A model generated the notes under the pieces. The model made no database searches. It had not been told where the DNA came from and worked only from the letters and a program-made list of their open reading frames with translations. This document shows positions 53,399-61,787 of a stretch of DNA of 64,000 nucleotides, piece by piece. The number at the start of each line of letters is the position of its first letter. Positions within the stretch are counted from its first letter, which is position 1. The position numbers were made by a program, and so were the translations under genes. Source of the stretch: Kitasatospora aureofaciens (GTDB lineage: Bacteria; Actinomycetota; Actinomycetes; Streptomycetales; Streptomycetaceae). The stretch is from the NCBI RefSeq assembly GCF_001188955.3, contig NZ_JPRF03000036.1, positions 1 through 64,000 of the forward strand. Reading direction: 5' to 3'.

Positions 53399-54241
53399 TT
53401 GTTCTACCGACTGATGAAGATGATCGTCGCGCCACTGCTTCGGATCTTCTTCCGGCCGTGGATCGAGGGTGAGGAGAACATCCCCACCGAGGGTGCGGCG
53501 ATCATCGCGAGCAACCACCTGTCCTTCTCGGACTCGTTCTTCTTCCCCGCGCTGATCAAGCGCCGGGTGACCTTCATCGCGAAGGCCGAGTACTTCAACA
53601 CCCCGGGCCTCAAGGGCCGGCTGACCGCCGCCTTCTTCAAGGGCGTCGGCCAGCTGCCGGTGGACCGCTCGGGCGTGCGCGGCGCCGGCGAGGCCGCGAT
53701 CCGCAGCGCCATCGCGGTGCTGGACCGCGGCGAGCTGTTCGGCGTCTACCCGGAGGGCACCCGTTCGCCCGACGGCAAGCTCTACCGCGGCAAGGTCGGC
53801 GGCCTCGCCCGCGTGGCGCTGGCCACCGGCGCCCCGGTCATCCCGGTCGCCATGATCGACACCGAGAAGGTGCAGCCGCCCGGCCAGGTGATCCCGAACT
53901 TCGGCATCCGCCCGGGCATCCGGATCGGCCGTCCGCTGGACTTCTCCCGCTACCACGGCATGGAGAACGACCGTTTCATCCTCCGTTCGGTGACGGACGA
54001 GGTGATGTACGAGATCATGCGGCTCTCCGGCCAGGAGTACGTGGACATCTACGCGACGGCGGCCAAGCGGCAGATCTCGGACGAGAAGAAGAAGGCCGAG
54101 GCCGAGCGCCGGGCCGCCGCCAAGGCGGAGAAGGCCGAGGCCGCCGAAGCCGAGAAGGCCGCCGAAGCCGAGAAGGCCGCCGAAGCCGGGAAGGCCGAGC
54201 AGCAGGACCAGCAGGAGCAGAAGGGCACCGGGTCGGCCTGA
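53399..54241 (+). CDS. plsC: 1-acyl-sn-glycerol-3-phosphate acyltransferase
   Basis: A 280-residue membrane-associated enzyme that makes phosphatidic acid. The motifs NHLSFSD (HxxxxD) near residue 36 and YPEGTRSPDG near 116 are intact, and an N-terminal amphipathic helix (YRLMKMIVAPLLRIFF) anchors it. The C-terminus (about 220-280) is a Lys/Glu/Ala helix with three near-identical AAEAEK units, not part of the catalytic fold. I chose TTG 53399 because AGGAGG lies 7 nt before it; ATG 53414 is possible. Confidence 0.9.
   Translation: MFYRLMKMIVAPLLRIFFRPWIEGEENIPTEGAAIIASNHLSFSDSFFFPALIKRRVTFIAKAEYFNTPGLKGRLTAAFFKGVGQLPVDRSGVRGAGEAAIRSAIAVLDRGELFGVYPEGTRSPDGKLYRGKVGGLARVALATGAPVIPVAMIDTEKVQPPGQVIPNFGIRPGIRIGRPLDFSRYHGMENDRFILRSVTDEVMYEIMRLSGQEYVDIYATAAKRQISDEKKKAEAERRAAAKAEKAEAAEAEKAAEAEKAAEAGKAEQQDQQEQKGTGSA
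54140..54193 (+). repeat. Three 18-bp tandem units in the plsC 3' end
   Basis: GCCGCCGAAGCCGAGAAG occurs three times in tandem (the third with one change), coding AAEAEK repeats. Confidence 0.9.
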
Positions 54242-54276
54242 CCGACCCGGACGGGTCCAGGGGGAGGGGCCGGAGC

Positions 54277-55554
54277 ATGGCGGGCGGTGCGGGAACGGAC
54301 GGCGCGAGAGCGGGCGGTGCGGTCGGCGGGACGCTGGCGGCCGGCGGCATGTCCGTCGAACTCCCGCTGTGGAAGGCCATCTCCTACTTCCGGGTGCTGG
54401 CCCTGTGCTACGCGCTGCTGCGGTACTTCAACTCCTACCTGCACTTCCTGCACCCGGTCGCCGGCTGGATCTACTTCGGCGCGCTGATCCTCTGGACCCT
54501 CGCCAGCACCCGGGCCTTCTCCAACCCGCAGCGCTGCACCTGGTACGTCCTCGGCTTCGACCTCGCGCTGGCCGTGACCGGCATCGTGCTGAGCGGACTG
54601 ACCGACGCGCCGGCCCGGATCAGCCACGGCGCTCCCACCCTGCCGACCATCTGGGCCGCCGGTACGGTGCTCGGCTTCGCCGCCAAGGGCGGCTGGCGCC
54701 CGGCGGCCGCCTCCGGTGCCGTGATCGGGGTGGCCAACATCCTCGGCCACGGCGGGCCCACCGGCGACAACGTCCACAACATCGTGCTGCTGCTGGTGGC
54801 CGGTTGCGCGATCGGGTACGTGATCGAGCTGGCCCGCGCGAGCGAGGCCACCCTCACCCGGGCGCTGCAGGTCGAGGCGGCCACCCGGGAGCGCGAGCGG
54901 CTCTCCCGGGACATCCACGACGGCGTGCTCCAGGTGCTCGCCCTGGTCCAGCGCCGGGGCGCGGAGCTGGGCAGCGGCGCCAAGGGCAGCGGCGGCACGG
55001 GCAGCAGCGTGAACGGCCGCAGCGCCGACGGTACGGACTTCGCCGAGCTGGGCCGCCTCGCCGGTGAACAGGAGCGCGCCCTGAGGGCCCTGATGACGGG
55101 TGGTCCGCTCCCGGCGCAGCGACCGCCGGAGGCCGGGGCCGAGGCGCTCGACCCGGCCGGGCCGCGCGACCTCACCGCGCTGCTGCGCCCGTACGCCGGC
55201 GAGCGGATCACGCTCTCCGCCCCGGGCACCCCGGTTCTGCTGCCGGGCCCGGCGGCGGGCGAGCTGGCTGCGGCGGTCGGTGCGGCCGTCGACAACGTCC
55301 GCCGACACGCCGGGGAGGGCGCCCGGGCCTGGATCCTGGTGGAGGACGAGCCGGAGGCCGTCACGGTCAGCATCCGCGACGACGGCCCGGGCTTCGCGCC
55401 GGGGCGGCTCGGTGAGGCGGAGCGGGCCGGGCGGCTGGGCGTCTCCCAGTCCATCCGCGGCCGGGTGGTGGATCTCGGCGGTACGGCCGAGCTGTACTCG
55501 GCGCCCGGGGAGGGCGTCGAGGTCGAACTGCGCGTTCCGAGGAAGGCCTCCTGA
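54277..55554 (+). CDS. macS: Two-component sensor histidine kinase (MacS-like)
   Basis: A 425-residue membrane kinase. About five transmembrane segments lie between residues 35 and 185. The HisKA_3 dimerisation helix with phospho-His follows (RERERLSRDIHDGVLQVLA near 205), then a variable Gly/Ser loop and an HATPase_c domain (DNVRRH, DDGPGFAPG, GLGG-type glycine region in AGRLGVSQSIRGR). The gene pair and position match the streptomycete MacS/MacR system reported to control morphogenesis and antibiotic output. ATG 54277 follows GGGGGAGGGGCCGGAGC. The stop overlaps the regulator start. Confidence 0.85.
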   Translation: MAGGAGTDGARAGGAVGGTLAAGGMSVELPLWKAISYFRVLALCYALLRYFNSYLHFLHPVAGWIYFGALILWTLASTRAFSNPQRCTWYVLGFDLALAVTGIVLSGLTDAPARISHGAPTLPTIWAAGTVLGFAAKGGWRPAAASGAVIGVANILGHGGPTGDNVHNIVLLLVAGCAIGYVIELARASEATLTRALQVEAATRERERLSRDIHDGVLQVLALVQRRGAELGSGAKGSGGTGSSVNGRSADGTDFAELGRLAGEQERALRALMTGGPLPAQRPPEAGAEALDPAGPRDLTALLRPYAGERITLSAPGTPVLLPGPAAGELAAAVGAAVDNVRRHAGEGARAWILVEDEPEAVTVSIRDDGPGFAPGRLGEAERAGRLGVSQSIRGRVVDLGGTAELYSAPGEGVEVELRVPRKAS

Positions 55555-56264
55555 TGACCAACCAGCCGATGACCGATCAGCCGGGCACCGATCAGCCGGG
55601 CACCGACCGGCCGGTGCGGGTGATGGTGGTGGACGACCACCCGATGTGGCGCGACGCCGTCTCCCGCGACCTCGCCGAGGCGGGGCTGGACGTGGTGGCC
55701 ACGGCGGGCGACGGCGAGGAGGCGGTGCGCCGCGCCCGGGCCTGCTCGCCGCAGGTCGTCGTGCTGGACCTCAACCTGCCCGGCCTGCCCGGCGCCGAGG
55801 TGTGCCGCCAGGTGGTCGCGCACGACCAGGCGGTGAGGGTGCTGGTGCTGTCGGCCAGCGGGGAGCACCAGGACGTGCTGGAGGCGGTGAAGTCCGGCGC
55901 CACCGGGTACCTGGTGAAGTCGGCCGGGCGGGAGGAGCTGCTGGACGCGGTGCGCCGTACGGCCGTCGGCGACGCGGTGTTCACCCCGGGCCTGGCCGGG
56001 CTGGTGCTGGGCGAGTTCCGCCGGCTGGCCGCCGAGCCGGCCCAGGCCTCGGCGCCGGCCGTGCCTCAGCTGACCGCCCGGGAGACCGAGGTGCTGCGGT
56101 TGGTCGCCAAGGGCCTGTCGTACCGGCAGATCGCGGACCGGCTGGTGCTCTCGCACCGGACGGTGCAGAACCACGTGCAGAACACGCTGGGCAAGCTGCA
56201 GTTGCACAACCGGGTGGAGCTGGTCCGGTACGCGATCGAGCGGGGGCTGGACGAGGAGCTGTGA
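55554..56264 (+). CDS. macR: NarL/LuxR-type response regulator (MacR-like)
   Basis: A 236-residue regulator with a receiver domain (VMVVDDHPMW, phospho-Asp in VVVLDLNLPG near residue 72, Lys in GYLVKSAG) and a C-terminal LuxR-type helix-turn-helix (LTARETEVLRLVAKGLSYRQ then RTVQNHVQNTLGKL). The start ATG overlaps the kinase stop by one base. The N-terminus carries the repeat TDQPGTDQPGTDRP from tandem 15-bp units (55572-55601), which may vary between strains. Confidence 0.88.
   Translation: MTNQPMTDQPGTDQPGTDRPVRVMVVDDHPMWRDAVSRDLAEAGLDVVATAGDGEEAVRRARACSPQVVVLDLNLPGLPGAEVCRQVVAHDQAVRVLVLSASGEHQDVLEAVKSGATGYLVKSAGREELLDAVRRTAVGDAVFTPGLAGLVLGEFRRLAAEPAQASAPAVPQLTARETEVLRLVAKGLSYRQIADRLVLSHRTVQNHVQNTLGKLQLHNRVELVRYAIERGLDEEL
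55572..55601 (+). repeat. Two 15-bp tandem units at the start of macR
   Basis: ACCGATCAGCCGGGC is repeated exactly twice, with a third degenerate copy up to 55616, coding TDQPG units. Confidence 0.9.
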
Positions 56265-56304
56265 GCGGGGCCCGGGCGGTTGCCGCCCGGGCCCGCACGA
56301 GTCC

Positions 56305-58263
56305 TCAGCCCCGTACGGCCGTTGCCTCCCGCAGCAGGGCCGCGACGATGTCGACGCCGTCCCGGGTGAGCACCGACTCCGGGTGGAACTGCAGGCCCGC
56401 GAAGCCGGGGCCGCGCAGCGCGTGGACGTCGCCGGTGGCGGCGTCCCGGGAGACGTCGACGCCCGCCTCGGCGAGCCGGGCCGCGTCGGTGTCCGAGCAG
56501 CGCGCGGTGAAGGTGTTGTAGAAGCCGACCGTCCGCTTGGTGCCGAACAGGTCGATGCTCTCCTGGGCGCCCTGGTACGGGACGGCCTTGCGGCCCAGCG
56601 CGAGCCCGAGTTCGGCGGAGAGCAGCTGGTGGCTGAGGCAGACCGCGAGCAGCGGGGCCGTGCGGTCGCCGGAGCGGAGGGCGGCCAGGGCGTCCGCGAC
56701 GATCGGCCGCAGCACAGCCATCTTGGGGTCGTCGACGAGCGCCGGGTCGCCCGGGCCGGGGCCGAGCACCAGCGGGCCGCGGTGCGCCGCCACCAGTTCG
56801 CGCAGGTCCGGCCGGTCGAAGCGGACCACGGTGACCCGGTGGCCGAGCGAGGTCAGCAGGTGGCTGAGCATCGAGGTGAAGGTGTCCTCGCCGTCCACGA
56901 CCAGCGTCGGTTCGGCCTCGGTGACCCGGGACGGCGTCTGCATCCGCAGCCAGAACGGCGCGAGGTCGGCCCGGCGGGCGTCCAGGGCGGCCTGCACCCG
57001 GTGGTCGTCGGCGAGCCGGGGCCCGCCGGGGTGGGGCACCCGGGCGGGCGCGGGCCGGGCGCCGATCGCGGTGAGCACCCCGGCGGCCTTGGCGTGGGTC
57101 TCGGCGACCTCGGACTCCGGGACGGAGTGGCGCACCAGCGTGGCGCCGACCCGGACGACCAGCCGCCCGGTGGCCGGGTCGATGTCGGCGGTGCGGATGC
57201 AGATCGGCGAGTCCAGCAGCTGCCCACCGCTCGCGGAGCGGCCGATCAGGGCGAGCGCACCGGAGTAGTAGCCGCGCCCGCCGGGCTCGTAGCGCCGGAT
57301 CACCCGGGTGGCGTTCTGCACCGGGCTGCCGGTGACGGTGGCGGCGAACATCGTCTCGCGCAGCACCTCGCGGACGTCCAGCGAGGTGCGCCCGCGCAGC
57401 TCGTACTCGGTGTGGGCGAGGTGGGACATCTCCTTGAGCCGGGGGCCGAGCACCTGGCCGCCGAGGTCGCCGACGGTGCACATCATCTTCAGCTCCTCGT
57501 CGACCACCATGGTCAGCTCCTCCAGCTCCTTGGGGTCGTGGAGGAAGCGGAGCAGCGAGTCGAGGTCGGAGCCGCCGGCCGGGTAGCGGTAGGTGCCGGA
57601 GATCGGGTTCATCACGACGGTGCCGCCGCTCTGCCGGACGTGCACCTCGGGGGAGGCGCCGACCAGCACCCGTTCGCCGGTGTGCACCAGGAAGGTCCAG
57701 TACGCGCCGCGCTCCTGGTCCAGCAGCCGGCGGAACAGGGTGAGCGCGAGTTCGGGGGCGCAGTGTCCGTTTCCAGCTCCGCCGGGGGCCTCCAGGGTGG
57801 CGTGGAAGTCCCGCCGGATCACGAAGTTGGCGCCCTCGCCGTTGCCGATCTCGTCCTCGATCACCCGGCGGACGATCTCCGCGTACGCCTCGTCGTCCAC
57901 GTCGAACGCGCCGCCGGACAGCGTGACCGGCAGCTGTGGCAGGGCGGCCGTGAATTCGGCCAGCGGCAGGGCGTACTGCTCGGTCACCGCGAGGGCCTGC
58001 AGCGGGGTGCCGTCGTCGTGCGCCTCGAAGCCGCGCTCGCGGATCTGCCGGTACGGGACCAGCGCGAGGAGGTCGTGGACCGGCCCGGCGGCCGGGATGC
58101 CGGCCCGGACCGGCAGGTCGGCGAGGTGCTCGTAGCTGTCGACGGTGCCCAGCAGCACCTCGACGGTGTCCGGGGCGTGCCGGGGGGTGCGGCGGTGCAG
58201 CAGGGCGAAGGCGGGCGCGCCGGGGGAGGTGAGGCGGGCGAGCAGTTCGGCGGGGGTGGTCAC
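56305..58263 (-). CDS. trpEG: Anthranilate synthase, fused components I and II
   Basis: A 652-residue fusion that converts chorismate and glutamine to anthranilate. Residues 1-410 hold the chorismate-binding domain (MNPISGTYR, DEELKMMC, TVTGSPVQNATRVIRRYEPG, GYYSGALALIG). After a short linker, residues about 445-650 hold the glutamine amidotransferase with VLGPGPGDP, nucleophile Cys in LLAVCLSHQLL, and His-Glu in FHPES. Phenazine-type PhzE has the same fusion, but the tryptophan-codon leader upstream supports a tryptophan role. GTG 58263 is the start; the RBS GGAAG lies 9-13 nt upstream. Regulated by attenuation. Confidence 0.9.
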   Translation of the reverse strand: MTTPAELLARLTSPGAPAFALLHRRTPRHAPDTVEVLLGTVDSYEHLADLPVRAGIPAAGPVHDLLALVPYRQIRERGFEAHDDGTPLQALAVTEQYALPLAEFTAALPQLPVTLSGGAFDVDDEAYAEIVRRVIEDEIGNGEGANFVIRRDFHATLEAPGGAGNGHCAPELALTLFRRLLDQERGAYWTFLVHTGERVLVGASPEVHVRQSGGTVVMNPISGTYRYPAGGSDLDSLLRFLHDPKELEELTMVVDEELKMMCTVGDLGGQVLGPRLKEMSHLAHTEYELRGRTSLDVREVLRETMFAATVTGSPVQNATRVIRRYEPGGRGYYSGALALIGRSASGGQLLDSPICIRTADIDPATGRLVVRVGATLVRHSVPESEVAETHAKAAGVLTAIGARPAPARVPHPGGPRLADDHRVQAALDARRADLAPFWLRMQTPSRVTEAEPTLVVDGEDTFTSMLSHLLTSLGHRVTVVRFDRPDLRELVAAHRGPLVLGPGPGDPALVDDPKMAVLRPIVADALAALRSGDRTAPLLAVCLSHQLLSAELGLALGRKAVPYQGAQESIDLFGTKRTVGFYNTFTARCSDTDAARLAEAGVDVSRDAATGDVHALRGPGFAGLQFHPESVLTRDGVDIVAALLREATAVRG

Positions 58264-58334
58264 GAGTACGGCTTCCTTCCGGGGAGGTGGCGAGGCGGTG
58301 CTGTTCCGCTCCCGGAGGGCCGTCTGCTCAGACG

Positions 58335-58366
58335 CACGACGGCCGCCCCGAGGGGCGGCCGTCGTG
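58335..58366 (-). terminator. trp attenuator hairpin
   Basis: CACGACGGCCGCCC-CGAG-GGGCGGCCGTCGTG, a perfect 14-bp stem directly after the leader peptide stop and about 70 nt before trpEG. It is placed as a transcription attenuator, though without a U tract. Confidence 0.8.
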
Positions 58367-58371
58367 TTCGT

Positions 58372-58443
58372 CTAGGAACGCGCGATCTGTGGGCCACCCA
58401 TGGGGGAGGCCCACCACCAGGAGTGGGTGTGGGGCGCGTGCAT
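58372..58443 (-). CDS. trpL: trp leader peptide
   Basis: A 23-residue ORF (ATG 58443, TAG at 58372) that starts MHAPHTHS and then has three consecutive Trp codons (residues 9-11), followed by ASPMGG and a short tail. Three Trp codons in a row in front of a hairpin and trpEG are the mark of ribosome-mediated attenuation: stalling at low tryptophan should favour read-through. There is no RBS. A TAGGCT -10-like sequence ends 6 nt before the ATG, so the message is probably leaderless. Confidence 0.88.
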   Translation of the reverse strand: MHAPHTHSWWWASPMGGPQIARS

Positions 58444-58449
58444 GGGGCG

Positions 58450-58455
58450 AGCCTA
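58450..58455 (-). promoter_or_regulatory. -10 element of trpL-trpEG
   Basis: TAGGCT on the minus strand, 6 nt from the trpL ATG. No good -35 hexamer is seen. Confidence 0.6.
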
Positions 58456-58550
58456 GCCGATTCGGCCGGGCGGGTGAGGCCGATGACGAGCATTGTCCGA
58501 GACGTGTCTCATCCCTCGGGCAATGGTCACGGAACGCTCTCGTGACCCCG

Positions 58551-58556
58551 TAGCCT
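58551..58556 (+). promoter_or_regulatory. -10 element of the DAHP synthase gene
   Basis: TAGCCT, 6 nt before the GTG start, mirroring the trpL arrangement. No good -35 hexamer is seen. Confidence 0.55.
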
Positions 58557-58562
58557 TGCTGT

Positions 58563-59912
58563 GTGACCGTGACGACTGAGACAACGAGGACTGGCCACTC
58601 CTGGCAGTCCCTGCCCGCGGCGCAGCAGCCTGAATGGCCGGACCAAGAGGCTCTGCGCAAGACCCTTGCCGAGCTCGCCTCGTATCCGCCGCTCGTCTTC
58701 GCCGGCGAGTGCGACCAGCTGCGCGCCCGGCTCGGAGCCGTCGCGCGCGGGGAGGCCTTCCTCCTCCAGGGCGGAGACTGCGCCGAGGCCTTCGACGGCG
58801 TCTCGGCGGAGCACATCCGCAACAAGCTGAAGACCCTGCTGCAGATGGCGGCCGTGCTGACGTACGCCGCCTCGGTGCCGGTCGTGAAGGTCGGCCGGAT
58901 CGCCGGCCAGTACTCCAAGCCGCGCTCGAAGTCGACCGAGACCCGGGACGGCGTGACGCTGCCGGTCTACCGCGGCGACTCGGTGAACGGCTTCGAGTTC
59001 ACCCCGGAGTCCCGCATCCCGGACCCGGAGCGCCTGAAGCGGATGTACAACGCGTCCGCCGCGACGCTGAACCTGGTGCGTGCCTTCACCACCGGTGGTT
59101 ACGCCGACCTGCGCCAGGTGCACGCCTGGAACCAGGACTTCGTGCGCAACTCGCCGGCCGGCCAGCGCTACGAGCAGCTCGCCCGGGAGATCGACAACGC
59201 CCTGGCGTTCATGAACGCCTGCGGCGTGGCGCCGGAGGAGTTCAAGACCGTCGAGTTCTTCTCCTCGCACGAGGCGCTGATCCTCGACTACGAGACCGCG
59301 CTGACCCGCGTGGACTCGCGCACCGGCGACCTGTACGACGTCTCGGGCCACATGGTGTGGATCGGTGAGCGCACCCGGCAGCTGGACCACGCGCACATCG
59401 AGTTCGCCTCCAAGATCCGCAACCCGATCGGGGTCAAGCTGGGCCCGACCACCTCGGTGGACGAGGCGCTCACCCTGATCGAGAAGCTGGACCCGGAGCT
59501 CGAGCCCGGCCGCCTGACCTTCATCACCCGGATGGGCGCGGGCAAGGTCCGCGACCACCTGCCCACCCTGGTGGAGAAGGTCACCGCTTCCGGCGCCAAG
59601 CCGGTGTGGATCTGCGACCCGATGCACGGCAACACCTTCGAGGCCTCCAGCGGTCACAAGACCCGCCGCTTCGACGACGTGCTGGACGAGGTCAAGGGCT
59701 TCTTCGAGGTGCACCGCGCGCTCGGCACCCACCCGGGCGGAATCCACGTGGAGCTGACCGGCGACGACGTCACCGAGTGCGTCGGCGGCGGCGACGAGGT
59801 GATGGTCGACGACCTGCACCAGCGTTACGAGACGGCCTGCGACCCGCGGCTCAACCGCAGCCAGTCGCTGGACCTGGCGTTCCTGGTGGCGGAGATGTAC
59901 CGCGGCCAGTGA
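58563..59912 (+). CDS. aroH: 3-deoxy-7-phosphoheptulonate synthase, class II
   Basis: A 449-residue plant/mycobacterial-type DAHP synthase that condenses phosphoenolpyruvate with erythrose-4-phosphate, the entry to the shikimate pathway. Family motifs include LLQGGDCAEAF near residue 70, KVGRIAGQYSKPRS, FFSSHEALILDYE, HMVWIGERTRQLD, and WICDPMHGNT. The GTG at 58563 has no RBS and lies 6 nt after TAGCCT, so I infer leaderless translation. It is divergent from trpL-trpEG with 119 bp between starts, linking supply and use of chorismate. A strong terminator follows. Confidence 0.95.
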   Translation: MTVTTETTRTGHSWQSLPAAQQPEWPDQEALRKTLAELASYPPLVFAGECDQLRARLGAVARGEAFLLQGGDCAEAFDGVSAEHIRNKLKTLLQMAAVLTYAASVPVVKVGRIAGQYSKPRSKSTETRDGVTLPVYRGDSVNGFEFTPESRIPDPERLKRMYNASAATLNLVRAFTTGGYADLRQVHAWNQDFVRNSPAGQRYEQLAREIDNALAFMNACGVAPEEFKTVEFFSSHEALILDYETALTRVDSRTGDLYDVSGHMVWIGERTRQLDHAHIEFASKIRNPIGVKLGPTTSVDEALTLIEKLDPELEPGRLTFITRMGAGKVRDHLPTLVEKVTASGAKPVWICDPMHGNTFEASSGHKTRRFDDVLDEVKGFFEVHRALGTHPGGIHVELTGDDVTECVGGGDEVMVDDLHQRYETACDPRLNRSQSLDLAFLVAEMYRGQ

Positions 59913-59933
59913 TGCACCGGCCCTGATGTGACG

Positions 59934-59978
59934 AAGGCCCCTCCGGATTCGGGTTTCCCGGGTCCGGAGGGGCTTTTT
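59934..59978 (+). terminator. Intrinsic terminator of the DAHP synthase gene
   Basis: AAGGCCCCTCCGGA pairs with TCCGGAGGGGCTTTT and is followed by a T run, a classical rho-independent terminator that is rare in this genome. Confidence 0.9.
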
Positions 59979-60014
59979 CGCACCCGGATCGCCGGGTAAG
60001 GTGAGGCTCAGTGA

Positions 60015-60032
60015 ACTAAGGCAAGCCTTAGT
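60015..60032 (+). promoter_or_regulatory. Iron box upstream of bfd
   Basis: ACTAAGGC-AA-GCCTTAGT is a perfect palindrome 50 nt before the bfd ATG and resembles DmdR/IdeR iron boxes. A second, weaker box-like stretch (TAAGGTGAGGCTCAG) lies at about 59997-60011. Repression by Fe(II)-loaded regulator is expected. Confidence 0.75.
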
Positions 60033-60081
60033 CAAGATCCATTCTGCGCTTCACCTGCGCTTCACCCCGGGAGAGACCGCG

Positions 60082-60390
60082 ATGTACGTGTGCATGTGCC
60101 ATGCGGTCACCGAGGACCAGGTGAAGGAGGCGATCGACGGCGGCGCCGGCACCCCGCGCCAGATAGCCAAGGGCTGCAAGGCCGGCACGGACTGCGGGTC
60201 CTGCGTCCGCCGGATCCAGGCGCTGCTCGGCGAGCACGGCGCCCGGCCCTGTCCGACCGCCCGGCTGGCCGCGAAGCTCGGCCTCGCCGATCCGCAGGTC
60301 CAGGATGTTCCGGCACCGGCCGCTCCGAAGCCCGGCCCGACTGCTCCGCTGGGCCCGGTCGCCCCGGTGGTCCCGCTGCGGGTGGCCTGA
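60082..60390 (+). CDS. bfd: Bacterioferritin-associated ferredoxin (Bfd-like)
   Basis: A 102-residue protein whose first 60 residues form a [2Fe-2S] Bfd domain with cysteines C4, C6, C38 and C41 (YVCMCHAVTEDQV and GTDCGSC). Bfd reduces ferric iron stored in bacterioferritin so that it can be released. The Pro/Ala-rich C-terminal 40 residues are an extension not needed for the fold. ATG 60082 follows GGGAGAGACCGCG. An iron box upstream and the convergent bfr gene support the role. Confidence 0.92.
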   Translation: MYVCMCHAVTEDQVKEAIDGGAGTPRQIAKGCKAGTDCGSCVRRIQALLGEHGARPCPTARLAAKLGLADPQVQDVPAPAAPKPGPTAPLGPVAPVVPLRVA

Positions 60391-60418
60391 GCCGGAAGCC
60401 GGAAGCCGGAAGCCGGAA
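60391..60418. repeat. Short tandem repeat between bfd and bfr
   Basis: GCCGGAA is repeated four times directly after the bfd stop. It is a likely slippage-prone microsatellite with no other evident role. Confidence 0.9.
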
Positions 60419-60434
60419 GCGGAACCAGACTGGA

Positions 60435-60914
60435 CTAGGACTCCGGCTGCTCGATCTGCTGGGCGATGTAGAGCGCCTCGCCGAGCTTGTCCAGGAGCTC
60501 CAGCTGGGTGTCGAGGTAGTCGATGTGGTGCTCCTCGTCGGCCAGGATGTCCTCGAAGATGTTCGCCGAGGTGACGTCGTTCTTGGCCCGCATCATCACG
60601 ATCCCGCGCTTGAGCCGGTCGATCGCCTCGACCTCGATCTGGCGGTCCGCCTCGAACATCTCCTTGACCGTCTGGCCGATCCGGACGTGGAACAGCCGCT
60701 GGTAGTTGGGCAGCCCCTCCAGGAACAGGATCCGGTCGGTGAGCGTCTCGGCGTGCTTCATCTCGTCGAAGGACTCGTGCCGGGTGTACTTGGCGAGCTT
60801 CGTCCAGCCGAAGTTCTCCTGCATCTTGGCGTGCAGGAAGTACTGGTTGATCGCCGTGAGCTCGGCCGTGAGCTGCTCGTTGAGGAACTCGATGACCTCC
60901 GGGTCGCCCTGCAT
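60435..60914 (-). CDS. bfr: Bacterioferritin
   Basis: A 159-residue subunit of the 24-mer haem-containing iron-storage protein. Ferroxidase-site residues are recognisable (E18 in LTAELTAINQYFLH, the E-x2-H of DEMKHAE, and DEEHHIDYL near residue 130), and the Met of DEMKHAE is the haem ligand. ATG 60914 has GGGAGG upstream and gives exactly the family length. It converges on bfd, its reductase partner. Confidence 0.95.
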   Translation of the reverse strand: MQGDPEVIEFLNEQLTAELTAINQYFLHAKMQENFGWTKLAKYTRHESFDEMKHAETLTDRILFLEGLPNYQRLFHVRIGQTVKEMFEADRQIEVEAIDRLKRGIVMMRAKNDVTSANIFEDILADEEHHIDYLDTQLELLDKLGEALYIAQQIEQPES

Positions 60915-61143
60915 GGTGGTGCCTCCCTGCGTTACGTCCTGCGGTGACTGCTGCGCTGGGCATCCTGGCACCGTATCGACAGGAATTTCCAGTAAGTTCA
61001 CACTCACTGGGATATGTGGCGGAATATCCGGTTTGGGTGTTGTCGGATGGTGTGCGACCGACCGTTGGCCCGTACGGGCTGGGCGTGAAGCGGGGCCAAG
61101 GGGCGCGCGCCGGGGCCCGCCCGCCGTCTGTCACCATGGAGCC

Positions 61144-61773
61144 ATGGGTCAGTCCGAACGAGAACCGCTTCCGCCGTCTGACCCGAGGCTCCCCCCGGGT
61201 CAGCGCGTGCAGCGCGGCTGGCCCGCCCTGCACTACGGGCCGGTGCCCCGCTTCAAGCCGCTGACCTGGGACCTCCAGGTGTTCGGCGCCACCGCCTCGG
61301 CGGAGAAGCACAGCTGGGACTTCGAGGCCTTCAACGCCCTGCCGCGCACCACCGTGGTCGGGGACCTGCACTGCGTCACCAAGTTCTCCGTGCTCGGCAA
61401 CGAGTGGACGGGCGTGTCCGCGGCCCTCCTGCTCGACCTGGTGCCCCCCGCGCCCGGCGTCACCCACGTCATGGTCTGGGCCGAGTACGGCTACAGCGCC
61501 AACCTGCGGCTGGCCGACTTCGCCGACGGGCGCACCCTGCTCGCCACCCACCGCAACGGCGAGGCGCTGACCGCCGAGCACGGCTTCCCGGTGCGGCTGG
61601 TGGTGCCGGAGCTGTACGCCTGGAAGGGCCCCAAGTGGGTGCGGGCGGTGGAGTACATGCGGGCCGACCGGCGCGGCTTCTGGGAGGAGCGCGGCTACCA
61701 CAACCTGGCCGACCCGTGGTGCGAGCAGCGCCACTCCTACCAGGAGGAGCCGGGCGACGGGCCGCTCCGCTGA
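61144..61773 (+). CDS. Sulfite oxidase-like molybdopterin oxidoreductase
   Basis: A 209-residue soluble protein of the SUOX/YedY-like molybdopterin-binding fold. The Mo-coordinating Cys lies in DLHCVTKFSVLGNEWTGV near residue 78, followed by the AEYGYSANL and VVPELYAWKGPKWV stretches typical of the family. It lacks the haem and dimerisation domains of true sulfite oxidase, so the substrate is uncertain. ATG 61144 has only GGAG at 2 nt, so the RBS is weak. It converges on the protein kinase gene. Confidence 0.88.
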   Translation: MGQSEREPLPPSDPRLPPGQRVQRGWPALHYGPVPRFKPLTWDLQVFGATASAEKHSWDFEAFNALPRTTVVGDLHCVTKFSVLGNEWTGVSAALLLDLVPPAPGVTHVMVWAEYGYSANLRLADFADGRTLLATHRNGEALTAEHGFPVRLVVPELYAWKGPKWVRAVEYMRADRRGFWEERGYHNLADPWCEQRHSYQEEPGDGPLR

Positions 61774-61787
61774 GCCCCCCGATCCCT

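Noticed and set aside
56305-58263. PhzE (phenazine) instead of anthranilate synthase
   Set aside because: Same domain fusion, but the leader peptide with three Trp codons and the adjacent DAHP synthase point to tryptophan; no phz genes are present.
60391-60418. CRISPR-like or regulatory repeat after bfd
   Set aside because: Units are only 7 bp with no spacers; it is a simple microsatellite.
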